Below, in pieces: positions 46,660 to 56,972 of a stretch of 64,000 bases of DNA (position 1 is its first letter; every line of letters begins with the position of its first letter). A model generated the notes under the pieces. It was not told the origin of the DNA. It worked only from the letters and a program-made list of their open reading frames with translations, and did not search any database. Source of the DNA: Petrolisthes cinctipes (Eukaryota > Arthropoda > Malacostraca > Decapoda > Porcellanidae); the NCBI GenBank assembly GCA_033782935.1, contig JAWQEG010000491.1, positions 186,001-250,000 of the forward strand, in the 5' to 3' direction. The translations under genes were made by a program, and so were the position numbers.

Positions 46660-46980
46660 CTTCACTTTTCATCCAAAATATGTGTAGTGTAAATAAATAG
46701 ATAGATAGATAAATAGTGTGAATGAAAACAATTACAAGAGGAGCCTTTACTGATGACATTTAACCACTGCTTTTAAATATGTGAATGTCTGAGGTTACCC
46801 TTTATTATCACCTTGTGTGTTGTGGTAAAAAATTTTGTATATCTATATTGTTCCACAAGCTGAACATTTATCAACAGAAATTCCTCCTCAAATGGTGTTT
46901 TTATACACACAGACATACTCCAGTTTACAATTTGCCAGGTTATTAATATTATACATTTTTTACACCATATCAACAGTGTC

Positions 46981-47143
46981 TTAAGGGGGAAGTTTTGTGT
47001 TGGTAAATCAGGAGCAACTGAATCCTCCAAAGTATTCCAAGCAACAACAGAACACCATTATTTATGTTCATCTGGTCCTGTTTCCTGGCATACTTTGGAG
47101 GAATCAAGGCACTCCAATGTAACAAAAATCTGTACCACCTTAA
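46981..47143 (-). mobile_element. MITE family M, copy 3
   Basis: Reverse-orientation full copy from TTAAGGGGGAAGTTTTGTG to TGTACCACCTTAA, with the same internal motifs as the copies at 20839 and 40522. Confidence 0.75.
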
Positions 47144-47178
47144 CTGCTATGGTCAGTACAGCTAGTGTGCACCTTATG

Positions 47179-47218
<40 letters not shown>

Positions 47219-48047
47219 GACTACTGGTTAATGAATTACTGAACTAATGAACAGTGAGGCAAGCTGTACTACTAACCCAATATCATAGGTTTGTTGACAT
47301 TCCTAGATAGCAATATTATTTCTTTTATGCAGATTTTCCCAAACATTTGAAGTTGATTTATGGAACAAGGAAACTTTTAAGAACACTCCAAGATTCTTAG
47401 ACATGTAATACTTCACTACAGATATTCTGACACTTAAAAAATATGATCAGGCCTCTTGAATCTTGATCAAACATTAACCCATTACAAACCTGATGTCCTG
47501 TAAAATGTTTATGAAAAGCACGGTACAGTATAATATTACATTAGAAATTAGTTGCTGATTTCCACAGATAACTGAATATTCCACATTTTCACTCTTCAGT
47601 AAGAGGAGAAATAATGAATGTCATTGGTAAATACTTTTCTCCAAATTTCACACTCTCAGAGTGTGGTATTTAATGAGTGACATTTTTAAGCACATAACTT
47701 TCTATGGAACACAGAAGGAAATGATGACATGGATATCTGTGAATATTATTATTTCTTTAAAACATAACAGATAAAGGCAACACATACAATAGCTTTCACA
47801 AAATTATATGGACATATGAATAAACACCTACTGTATATTATATATCAGTGTTCCAACAGCATACAAACTAAACATTATACAGAAGATGAGAAGGAACTTT
47901 TAGAGATGATGTTTTACCCCCACAGACACAGACAAGCAAACATGATCAATAAAAAGCAACTCCTCAATTGGTAACCTATATCTAGCATTAACTTTCTACA
48001 TTCCAATTTGAGACTGGAGTGATAGGGGTGGTGTTCGTCTGGCTTAA
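47144..48047. other. No gene seen
   Basis: Apart from a CA microsatellite at 47180-47220 the stretch looks like unique AT-rich noncoding DNA. No ORF with recognisable domains. Confidence 0.5.
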
Positions 48048-48345
48048 AGGTGAGGTGGAGGAGGAGGTAGTGGTGGAGACAGTGCTAGAAGAGGTGGAGG
48101 AGGAGGTAGTGGTGGAGGAGGAGGTAGTGGTGGAGACAGTGCTAGAAGAGGTGGAGGAGGAGGTAGTGGTGGAGGAGGAGGTAGTGGTGGAGGAGGAGGT
48201 AGTGGTGGAGACAGTGCTAGAAGAGGTGGTGGAGGAGGAGGTAGTGGTGGAGGAGGAGGTAGTGGTGGAGACAGTGCTAGAAGAGGTGGAGGTTGAGGAG
48301 GAGGTTGAGGAGGAGGTGAAGGAGGAGGAGGAGGAGGAGGTGGAT
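48048..48345 (+). repeat. GAGGTAGTGGTGGAGGAG minisatellite
   Basis: Composite repeat of GGAGGAGGTAGTGGTGGAG with GACAGTGCTAGAAGAGGTGG. Ser/Thr-rich and Val/Glu-rich ORFs on the two strands come from the repeat and show no domain. Confidence 0.9.
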
Positions 48346-48431
48346 GGGAGAGGGCGGGGGAGGGAGGGAGTGTGGTAGGGGCTGGTGGGTGGGAGTGAGA
48401 CCAGAGCTACTACAAGAAGTGTTGGGTGGAG

Positions 48432-49470
48432 GAAAATAGAGAGTGAGGAATGAGTGAGAAAATAGAGTGAGGAATGAGTGAGAAAATAGAGAGTGAGGAA
48501 TGAGTGAGAAAATAGAGTGAGGAATGAGTGAGAAAATAGAAAGTGAGGAATGAGTGAGAAAATAGAGTGAGGAATGAGTGAGAAAATAGAGAGTGAGGAA
48601 TGAGTGAGAAAATAGAGTGGGGAATGAGTGAGAAAATAGAAAGTGAGGAATGAGTCAGAAAATAGAGTGAGGAATGAGTGAGAAAATAGAGTGAGGAATG
48701 AGTGAGAAAATGGAGTGAGGAATGAGTGAGAAAATAGAGTGAGGAATGAGTGAGAAAATAAAGAGTGAGGAATGAGTGAGAAAATAGAGTGAGGAATGAG
48801 TGAGAAAATAAAGAGTGAGGAATGAGTAAGAAAATAAAGAGTGAGGAATGAGTGAGAAAATAGAGTGAGGAATGAGTGAGAAAATAGAGTGAGGAATGAG
48901 TGAGAAAATAGTGAGGAATGAGTGAGAAAATAGAGTGAGGAATGAGTGAGGAATGAGTGAGAAAATAGAGTGAGGAATGAGTAAGAAAATAAAGAGTGAG
49001 GAATGAGTGAGAAAATCGAGTGAGGAATGAGTAAGAAAATAAAGAGTGAGGAATGAGTGAGAAAATAAAGTGAGGAATGAGTGAGAAAACAAAGAGTGAG
49101 GAATGAGTGATAAAATAGAGTGAGGAATGAGTGAGGAAATAGAGTGAGGAATGAGTGAGAAAATAAAGAGTGAGGAATGAGTGAGAAAATAAAGAGTGAG
49201 GAATGAGTGAGAAAATAAAGAGTGAGGAATGAGTGAGAAAATAAAGAGTGAGGAATGAGTGAGAAAATGAAGAGTGAGGAATGAGTGAGAAAATAGAGTG
49301 AGGAATGAGTGAGAAAATAGAGTGAGGAATGAGTGTAAAATAGAGTGAGGAATGAGTGAGAAAATAGAGTGAGGAATGAGTGAGACAAGCAGTGTGTGAG
49401 GAATGAGTGAGAAAATAGAGTGAGGAATGAGTGAGAAAATAGAGTGAGGAATGAGTGAGAAAATAGAGAG
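48432..49470 (+). repeat. 24-27-bp minisatellite, about 40 copies
   Basis: Units GAGTGAGGAATGAGTGAGAAAATA, some with an added AGA or AAG making 27 bp. Both lengths are multiples of three, so very long minus-strand ORFs (466 and 416 residues of SFLTLFSH repeats) appear. These are not genes. Confidence 0.95.
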
Positions 49471-49497
49471 TGAAAGGTAAAGAGGAAAGGTGTCCAG

Positions 49498-49708
49498 TAC
49501 AGTTAACTCTCATTTTACACTTGTATATTGGGTGTGTAATGTAGTGTGTGTAATGAAACTGTGTACAGAAAACCCTCATTGTACAGTACACTGGTATTAC
49601 AGTATGTGTGTGTAATATAGTGTACAATAAGTGTTTACAGTACATACATTCATTACACACACACTATTTCACATACATAATGACAGTGTAAAATGAGAAT
49701 TAACTGTA
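49498..49708. mobile_element. MITE family C, copy 2
   Basis: Ends TACAGTTAACTCTCATTTTA and AAAATGAGAATTAACTGTA, 211 bp. Same family as 13317-13522. It lies 11 bases before the 59-bp satellite. Confidence 0.75.
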
Positions 49709-49719
49709 TATACAAGTAA

Positions 49720-52138
49720 GGAAGGAGGACTAAATTAGGTGTATTAAGGTATACTATCTATCTATCTATAGCTCCGATGGAAGGAGGACTAAATTAGGTG
49801 TATTAAGGTATACTATCTATCTATCTATAGCTCCGATGGAAGGAGGACTAAATTAGGTGTATTAAGGTATACTATCTATCTATCTATAGCTCCGATGGAA
49901 GGAGGACTAAATTAGGTGTATTAAGGTATACTATCTATCTATCTATAGCTCCGATGGAAGGAGGACTAAATTAGGTGTATTAAGGTATACTATCTATCTA
50001 TCTATAGCTCCGATGGAAGGAGGACTAAATTAGGTGTATTAAGGTATACTATCTATCTATCTATAGCTCCGATGGAAGGAGGACTAAATTAGGTGTATTA
50101 AGGTATACTATCTATCTATCTATAGCTCCGATGGAAGGAGGACTAAATTAGGTGTATTAAGGTATACTATCTATCTATCTATAGCTCCGATGGAAGGAGG
50201 ACTAAATTAGGTGTATTAAGGTATACTATCTATCTATCTATAGCTCCGATGGAAGGAGGACTAAATTAGGTGTATTAAGGTATACTATCTATCTATCTAT
50301 AGCTCCGATGGAAGGAGGACTAAATTAGGTGTATTAAGGTATACTATCTATCTATCTATAGCTCCGATGGAAGGAGGACTAAATTAGGTGTATTAAGGTA
50401 TACTATCTATCTATCTATAGCTCCGATGGAAGGAGGACTAAATTAGGTGTATTAAGGTATACTATCTATCTATCTATAGCTCCGATGGAAGGAGGACTAA
50501 ATTAGGTGTATTAAGGTATACTATCTATCTATCTATAGCTCCGATGGAAGGAGGACTAAATTAGGTGTATTAAGGTATACTATCTATCTATCTATAGCTC
50601 CGATGGAAGGAGGACTAAATTAGGTGTATTAAGGTATACTATCTATCTATCTATAGCTCCGATGGAAGGAGGACTAAATTAGGTGTATTAGGGTATACTA
50701 TCTATCTATCTATAGCTCCAATGGAAGGAGGACTAAATTAGGTGTATTAAGGTATACTATCTATCTATCTATAGCTCCGATGGAAGGAGGACTAAATTAG
50801 GTGTATTAAGGTATACTATCTATCTATCTATAGCTCCGATGGAAGGAGGACTAAATTAGGTGTATTAAGGTATACTATCTATCTATCTATAGCTCCGATG
50901 GAAGGAGGACTAAATTAGGTGTATTAAGGTATACTATCTATCTATATATAGCTCCGATGGAAGGAGGACTAAATTAGGTGTATTAAGGTATACTATCTAT
51001 CTATCTATAGCTCCGATGGAAGGAGGACTAAATTAGGTGTATTAAGGTATACTATCTATCTATCTATAGCTCCGATGGAAGGAGGACTAAATTAGGTGTA
51101 TTAAGGTATACTATCTATCTATCTATAGCTCCGATGGAAGGAGGACTAAATTAGGTGTATTAAGGTATACTATCTATCTATCTATAGCTCCGATGGAAGG
51201 AGGACTAAATTAGGTGTATTAGGATATACTATCTATCTATCTATAGCTCCGATGGAAGGAGGACTAAATTAGGTGTATTAAGGTATACTATCTATCTATC
51301 TATAGCTCCGACGGAAGGAGGACTAAATTAGGTGTATTAGGGTATACTATCTATCTATCTATAGCTCCGATGGAAGGAGGACTAAATTAGGTGTATTTAG
51401 GTATACTATCTATCTATCTATAGCTCCGATGGAAGGAGGACTAAATTAGGTGTATTAAGGTATACTATCTATCTATCTATAGCTCCGATGGAAGGAGAAC
51501 TAAATTAGGTGTATTAAGGTATACTATCTATCTATCTATAGCTCCGATAGAAGGAGGACTAAATTAGCTGTATTAAGGTATACTATCTATCTATCTATAG
51601 CTCCGATGGAAGGAGGACTAAATTAGCTGTATTAAGGTATACTATCTATCTATCTATAGCTCCGATGGAAGGAGGACTAAATTAGGTGTATTAAGGTATA
51701 CTATCTATCTATCTATAGCTCCGATGGAAGGAGGACTAAATTAGGTGTATTAGGGTATACTATCTATCTATCTATAGCTCCGATGGAAGGAGGACTAAAT
51801 TAGGTGTATTAAGGTATACTATCTATCTATCTATAGCTCCGATGGAAGGAGGACTAAATTAGGTGTATTAGGGTATACTATCTATCTATCTATAGCTCCG
51901 ATGGAAGGAGGACTAAATTAGGTGTATTAGGGTATACTATCTATCTATCTATAGCTCCGATGGAAGGAGGACTAAATTAGGTGTATTAGGGTATACTATC
52001 TATCTATCTATAGCTCCGATGGAAGGAGGACTAAATTAGGTGTATTAGGGTATACTATCTATCTATCTATAGCTCCGATGGAAGGAGGACTAAATTAGGT
52101 GTATTAGGGTATACTATCTATCTATCTATAGCTCCGAT
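49720..52138 (+). repeat. 59-bp satellite, 41 copies, from an RTE 3' end
   Basis: Exactly 41 units of 59 bp. Each unit is 34 bp of flank (GGAAGGAGGACTAAATTAGG start) plus CTATCTATCTATCTATAGCTCCGAT, the mirror of the RTE 3' end and tail. Most copies are identical; an A-to-G variant (TATTAGGGTAT) clusters in the last third. The final unit runs directly into a minus-strand RTE 3' end (52125-52270). Noncoding. Confidence 0.97.
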
Positions 52139-52270
52139 CGGTGCCTCACTTCCTCCGGGAACTGTCCCTCCACCTCACTCTCATACACTCTCTTAACCAA
52201 CCTCTCGCTTCCCATACGCTCTACATGACCAAACCACCTCAAGGTATTCCTTTTCACACTCTCCTGGAAG
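52125..52270 (-). mobile_element. RTE subfamily B 3' end next to the satellite
   Basis: Minus strand reads VKRNTLRWFGHVERMGSERL, the subfamily B signature also seen at 22785-23112. It ends at GGAGCTATAGATAGATAG, which is the edge of the satellite. About 140 bp remain. Confidence 0.75.
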
Positions 52271-52297
52271 TTAAATCCTGACCACAGTACAGTACAG

Positions 52298-55200
52298 TAC
52301 AGTAATCTCTCAATTATCCGTCGTGGTGCTATCTGTCATGTGACATTATCCGGCTCACGAGATCCTAAAAAAAAAATGGACGATGGCTGGTTCATTAAAC
52401 GGTGCAGTGAACACTACGACTTTATCAAAGTATTAATGTGCAGTATTATTATGTATTATTAACAGTATTTTTATGTTTTATTATGTATTATTAATGTTAT
52501 TAGCATTGTGTGGAAGGGAGTGGATGGACATGGGTGGAATGGATCAAGAATAGTATGGATGACTGGTAAGATTGGGATGGTAAAGTATGCTTGGGTGTGT
52601 GCTTATGCACCAGTAAATGAAAAGAGTAAGACGGGGAGAGAGAAGATGAGAGTGTTTTGGGAAGAGTTGAATGCATGTCTGAGAGGAATTGATAATGGAA
52701 GGAGAATAGTGATGATGGGAGATATGAATGGAAAGGTGGGAGGTGAGGAAGTGGGGAATATTGTGGGTAAATGGGGTGTAGAAGGAACAAATGAGAATGG
52801 TGAGTATCTAGTGGATGTCTGTGCTGAGAGAGGGTTGTTCTTGGCGAACACCTTCTTTCAGCACAAGATGATCCACAGGTATACATGGAAGAGAAGGGAT
52901 GAGAGAGGAGAGCAGAAGAGTTTGATTGACTATGTGGCAGTGGATGAAAGGTTGAGGAAGGATGTGTATGACGCAAAAGTAGTGAGAGGAATGGTCCATT
53001 GCTCCGACCATTTTGCGGTGTTGGTGAGGATGAAGGTTAGGGTTAAGTGGGAGTATAGTAGGAGGGATGAAGGGGTGAGGAATAAGAGGGTGGTGGCTAG
53101 TGGGAAATTAGATGTAGAAGAGTATAGGGAGGAATATAAGAGGAGGGTGGGTGAGGTGTTGGGAGATGTAAGGATGGGGATAAGGGAGGGAGTGGGAGTG
53201 AATGCGGTGTATGAAATGTTTAAGATGAGAGTATTAAGGACAGCAGCAGAGGTAGTAGGATATAAGTCACAGAAGAGGGGCAAGAAAGGGAGTGCTTGGT
53301 GGACAGAAGAAGTGAAAGATGCTGTAGAGGATAAGAGGAAGGCATATCGGAGAACACTACAGAGGAATGTGCCAGAAGAAGTGAGAGAGAGATGGAAAAG
53401 AGAATATAATGTGTGTAAGAGACAAGTGAAAATGATGGTGAGTGAGAGTAAAAGGAGAGTGGATGAGGAGTTTGGTATGAAGCTGAGTGAAAAGTTTAAA
53501 GAGAACAAGAAATTATTCTGGAAGGAGGTTAAAAGAGAAAGAGGAGAAGGAAAGTCTGGTAGTGTGAGAATGAAGAGAGAGGATGGAGTTACTGTGAGTA
53601 GAAGTGAGGAAGTGAAAGAAGTGTGGAAGAGGCATTTTGATCGGTTGATGAATGGGGGGACGGGAGGGGAGGCGGTGGTGACATGCATGGGGATGGAGGC
53701 ATGTGGTAGACGACAGGATGTACAGGGAGAATTAGGAAGGGAAGAGGTTAGGAAAGCAATAGGAAAGTTGAAGATGGGAAAGGCACCAGGGGTGGATGGG
53801 ATAACTGCTGAAATGTTAAAGTGTGGGGGGGAGGTAGTGGTGGAGTGGATGTTGCTTATATGTACACTGGCCTGGAGGCAGGGAGAGGTGCCAGAGGATT
53901 GGAGGAGAGCCATAATTGTACCTTTGTATAAGGGGAAGGGAAGTAAGGATGAGTGTGGTAGCTATAGGGGAATAAGCCTTCTTAGTGTACCGGGGAAGGT
54001 GTACGGGAAGGTTCTGACTGAAAGACTGATGGAAGTAACAGGGAATAAAGTTAGTGAGAAGCAGGGAGGATTCAGAAAGGGTAGAGGATGTGTGGACCAA
54101 ATATTTGCATTAAAATCAATAGTGGAGAAGTATATTGGGAAGGGTAAGAAGTTGTATGCTGCCTTCATGGACTTGGAGAAGGCATACGATAGAGTTGATA
54201 GGAAAGCTATGACAGAGGTGTTGAGAATTTATGCCTTTGCTGAAAGGCATTGAGGCTTTTTATGCAGATGCAAAAGCATGTGTACGGGTAGAGGGTGATC
54301 TAAGTGAGAGTTTTAATATTAGTGTAGGGCTGAGACAGGGGTGTGTTATGTCACCATGGCTGTTCAATATATATATGGATGGTTGTATGAGAGAGGTGAA
54401 AGCCAAAGTGAATGGTCTGGGGGTGAAGTTGAGGCTGAATGAAGCAAATTGGTCCCTGGTGGCAAGTTTGTTTGCGGATGACACTGTGCTGATGGCTGAG
54501 AATGAAAGGAATTTACAGAGAGTGGTGGACGAATTTCAGTCTGTGTGTAAACGAAGGAAACTGAAGGTGAATGTGGGTAAAAGTAAAGTGATTGTATTTG
54601 AAAGAGCAGAAACTGAAGTGATTGACTTTGCTACACCTTACAGAGTGGCTGTACCAACTGGGACGAAGTGTGAGATAACTCTGAGGGGTGAGAGGATGGA
54701 GGAAGTGATGGAGTTTAAGTACCTGGGTACAGTTATGTGTAAACATGGAAGTATGGAAGGAGAAATTAGGGAGAGAGCAGTGAAGGGTAGACAGGTCATA
54801 GGATCACTGGGGAGGATTATGAAGGGTAGAAGTGTGAGTATGGAAGTGAAAAGGGGACTACGAAATAGTATAATCCTGCCAACACTGACATATGCGTCGG
54901 AGACATGGACATGGAGTAGGGCGCATCAGTCTAGAATAGGTGCTGTGGAAATGAGTTACTTGAGAGGAGCATGTGGACTTACTAGATGGGATGGAGAAAG
55001 TAATGAGAATGTATATGAGAGATGTGGTATGAGTGAGAAGGCAATTGGTATTGAGTGTGGAGTGGTTGAGAGAGTGAAACGTAATTCATTGAGATGGTAT
55101 GGACATGTGGAGAGAATGCAAGGCGAGGAATTTGTAAAGGTGTATGGAAGTGAAGTTGTAGGACCTGGTGTGAGAGGCAGACCACCGGTTAGATGGCAGA

Positions 55201-55483
55201 ACAGAGTGGAAGAGTATGTAAAGGAGAGAAACATGAGGGGCAGAGGAGGGCGTGAACAAGTAAGGAGGGAGTGTTGGAACAGGGAGAACTGGAGACACTT
55301 CTGCCGTGGCCACCCCCTTGAGGGGAGTTTCCGAAGGGAACGAGGCATCGGAGCTATAGATAGATAGATAGATAGTGAGCCAGAAGGAGCTACAGGGGCG
55401 GGGTAGTGATGCATTATCCGTCTTTCAACATTATCCGACGTGGTCTTGGCTGCTATACGCCGGATAATTGAGAGATTACTGTA
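52298..55483. mobile_element. pogo-like MITE hosting an RTE copy
   Basis: TA-flanked inverted ends CAGTAATCTCTCAATTATCC and GGATAATTGAGAGATTACTG. Without the RTE insert the element is about 305 bp. Subterminal ATTATCCG motifs repeat on both sides. Confidence 0.75.
52507..55375 (+). mobile_element. RTE copy, 5'-truncated, one frameshift
   Basis: Nearly identical to the intact element from its VWKGVDGHGW segment to GAIDR and the (ATAG)n tail. Two open segments: 52508-54253 (endonuclease remainder, linker, first half of RT) and 54231-55367 (FADD box to C-terminus). An 11-bp deletion of GAGTTGGGGGG near 54232 breaks the frame, and a 3-bp deletion removes one Lys near 55138. The endonuclease N-terminus (VNVNG, VTETHV) is missing, so this copy is dead. 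The very high similarity to 23850-27042 indicates a young family. Confidence 0.92.
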
Positions 55484-55732
55484 CAAGGTTGGACTTACCT
55501 GAGTGTGGACGGGGGGAGAGTGAAGGGAATGTGATGACTTCATTATGGTACTGTGGTCTTGATCCCAGGGAAGGTGGTGTTCCTCTTGTGTCCACCTTGA
55601 TGCTGAGGTATACCATATATTGATTTAGTATTTATATTCTTGTACATTCATTCTCACCCTCTCCAACTTTCTCTCTCTCTCTCTCTGCCACACATTCCTT
55701 CCCTCCTGCTCTCCCTCTCTTACACTCTCCAA
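55484..55732. other. Noncoding spacer
   Basis: CT-rich sequence near 55660-55730; no gene recognised. Confidence 0.5.
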
Positions 55733-55997
55733 TATTAATAAATAATTTGATAAATTAATAAATAATTTGATAAATTAATAAATAAATTAATAAATAATTT
55801 AATAAATTAATAAATAACGTGATAAATTAATAAATAATTTAATAAATTAATAAATAACTTGGTAAATTAATAAATAATTTAATAAATTAATAAATAATTC
55901 AATACAATAATAAATAATTTAATAAATTGAGAAATAATTTAATATATTAATAAATAATTTAATAAATTAATAAATAATTTAACAAATTAACAATAAA
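55733..55997 (+). repeat. AATAAATTAATAAATAATTT tandem repeat
   Basis: About 13 irregular units of 16-22 bp, almost pure A/T, immediately upstream of the CR1 element. Such DNA melts easily and may simply have been a favourable insertion site. Confidence 0.9.
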
Positions 55998-56012
55998 TTA
56001 ATAACTATCACC

Positions 56013-56972
56013 ATGGCACCTTAACTAACCTGTTCGACCTGCTCTGGTACTTTCGGCCCTACTATTTTCGCGAACAGAGACGTCCTTGGTTGTAGATTTT
56101 GCAACTTACGAGAGGATACTTCGACCGACTTGAAGGCAGCACAACGCAAGATCGAGGCCTTGAGTGAGAAGTTGGAAACACTACAGGAATTCGTCACTCT
56201 CAACGTAGGAATGACATCGACTCCTACAGCACCCGTCGTCACAGCCCCCGTACAGACTGCCTCTACACCCTTACCTCCACCGGCACCACCAACTACACCA
56301 TCTCCACGGGAGGAGTTCCGCGTTGTCAGGAACAACATTCGACCCACAAGGAACATTATACCCATCACTACGTGCCAGAACCGCTTCAAGATCCTGGCCC
56401 AAGACGACGATGAAGACGACACCGAGGCCAGGCTGGTTGGTGACTCCATGGTAAGGGGTCAACTCACCGAGTTTTGTGGCCGAGCACCCAAGTCGAGGAA
56501 GCGATTTTGCATCCCGGGTGGCGGCCTAGACGACGTGATTGACTCAGTGGACGAAGTGACAAGCCTGGCCCCCGACAACACCACGTACGTCATCCACGTT
56601 GGAACTAACGACGTATTGAAGACTAGATCGGAAGAGCTCCTCAACAAGTACCGACAGATGATTGCGAAGTTCAAGGAAAAGACGAACAACATCATACTTT
56701 CTGGAATCATCCCCCGCAGACAAGCAGACACCCGTTTCTTCAACACCGCTACTAGTATCAACCGACGACTTGCCAGCATCTGCAACGAGGAGAACGTCGA
56801 TTTCGTCAACACATGGGACAACTTTTATTTTGATGACTCGTTGTTCTCAGATGATGGTGTCCATCTGAATCAGGTAGGAGCAGCCCGTTTAGGACGTTTG
56901 CTAAACGACGCGGTCATCAACCATCGTACAAAAAACGGGACTGCCCAGGTACTTCAAGGTCAGGTAACGTAA
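56013..56972 (+). CDS. CR1 ORF1: zinc finger plus SGNH esterase
   Basis: The ATG at 56013 has a strong context (CACCATGG), but the fourth codon is TAA (56022-56024); the frame is then open to 56972. After the stop come CSTC and CRFC (two CX2C pairs about 16 residues apart, a zinc-binding motif), a short coiled coil (AAQRKIEALSEKLETLQEF), a Pro/Thr-rich linker, and an SGNH-hydrolase-like domain: block I GDS (LVGDSMVRG), GGGLDDVID, block III GTND (VIHVGTNDVL) and block V DGVHLN with catalytic Asp/His. Esterase-like ORF1 proteins are known in CR1 elements and probably act in RNP assembly. Either the TAA inactivates this copy or translation starts downstream at a non-AUG codon. Confidence 0.85.
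56930..56936 (+). promoter_or_regulatory. Putative -1 ribosomal frameshift site A AAA AAC
   Basis: In the ORF1 frame the codons are ACA-AAA-AAC-GGG, so the heptamer A AAA AAC is in the exact phase required for -1 slippage. A -1 shift continues at CGG (56936-56938) in the ORF2 frame, which is open from 56855 onward. I see only a weak GGG/CCC hairpin next to it, no obvious pseudoknot. Confidence 0.6.

Noticed and set aside
47988..49660. Minus-strand ORFs of 466 and 416 residues
   Set aside because: Entirely encoded by 24-27-bp and GGT/GGA minisatellites whose lengths are multiples of three; no domain, and parallel ORFs occur in another frame.
49720..52138. CRISPR-like regular repeat array
   Set aside because: There are no unique spacers; the whole 59-bp period is conserved, the genome is eukaryotic, and the unit is explained by an RTE 3' end.
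54956..55543. 195-residue minus-strand ORF downstream of the RTE
   Set aside because: Antisense of the RTE C-terminus plus flanking MITE sequence; no recognisable family.
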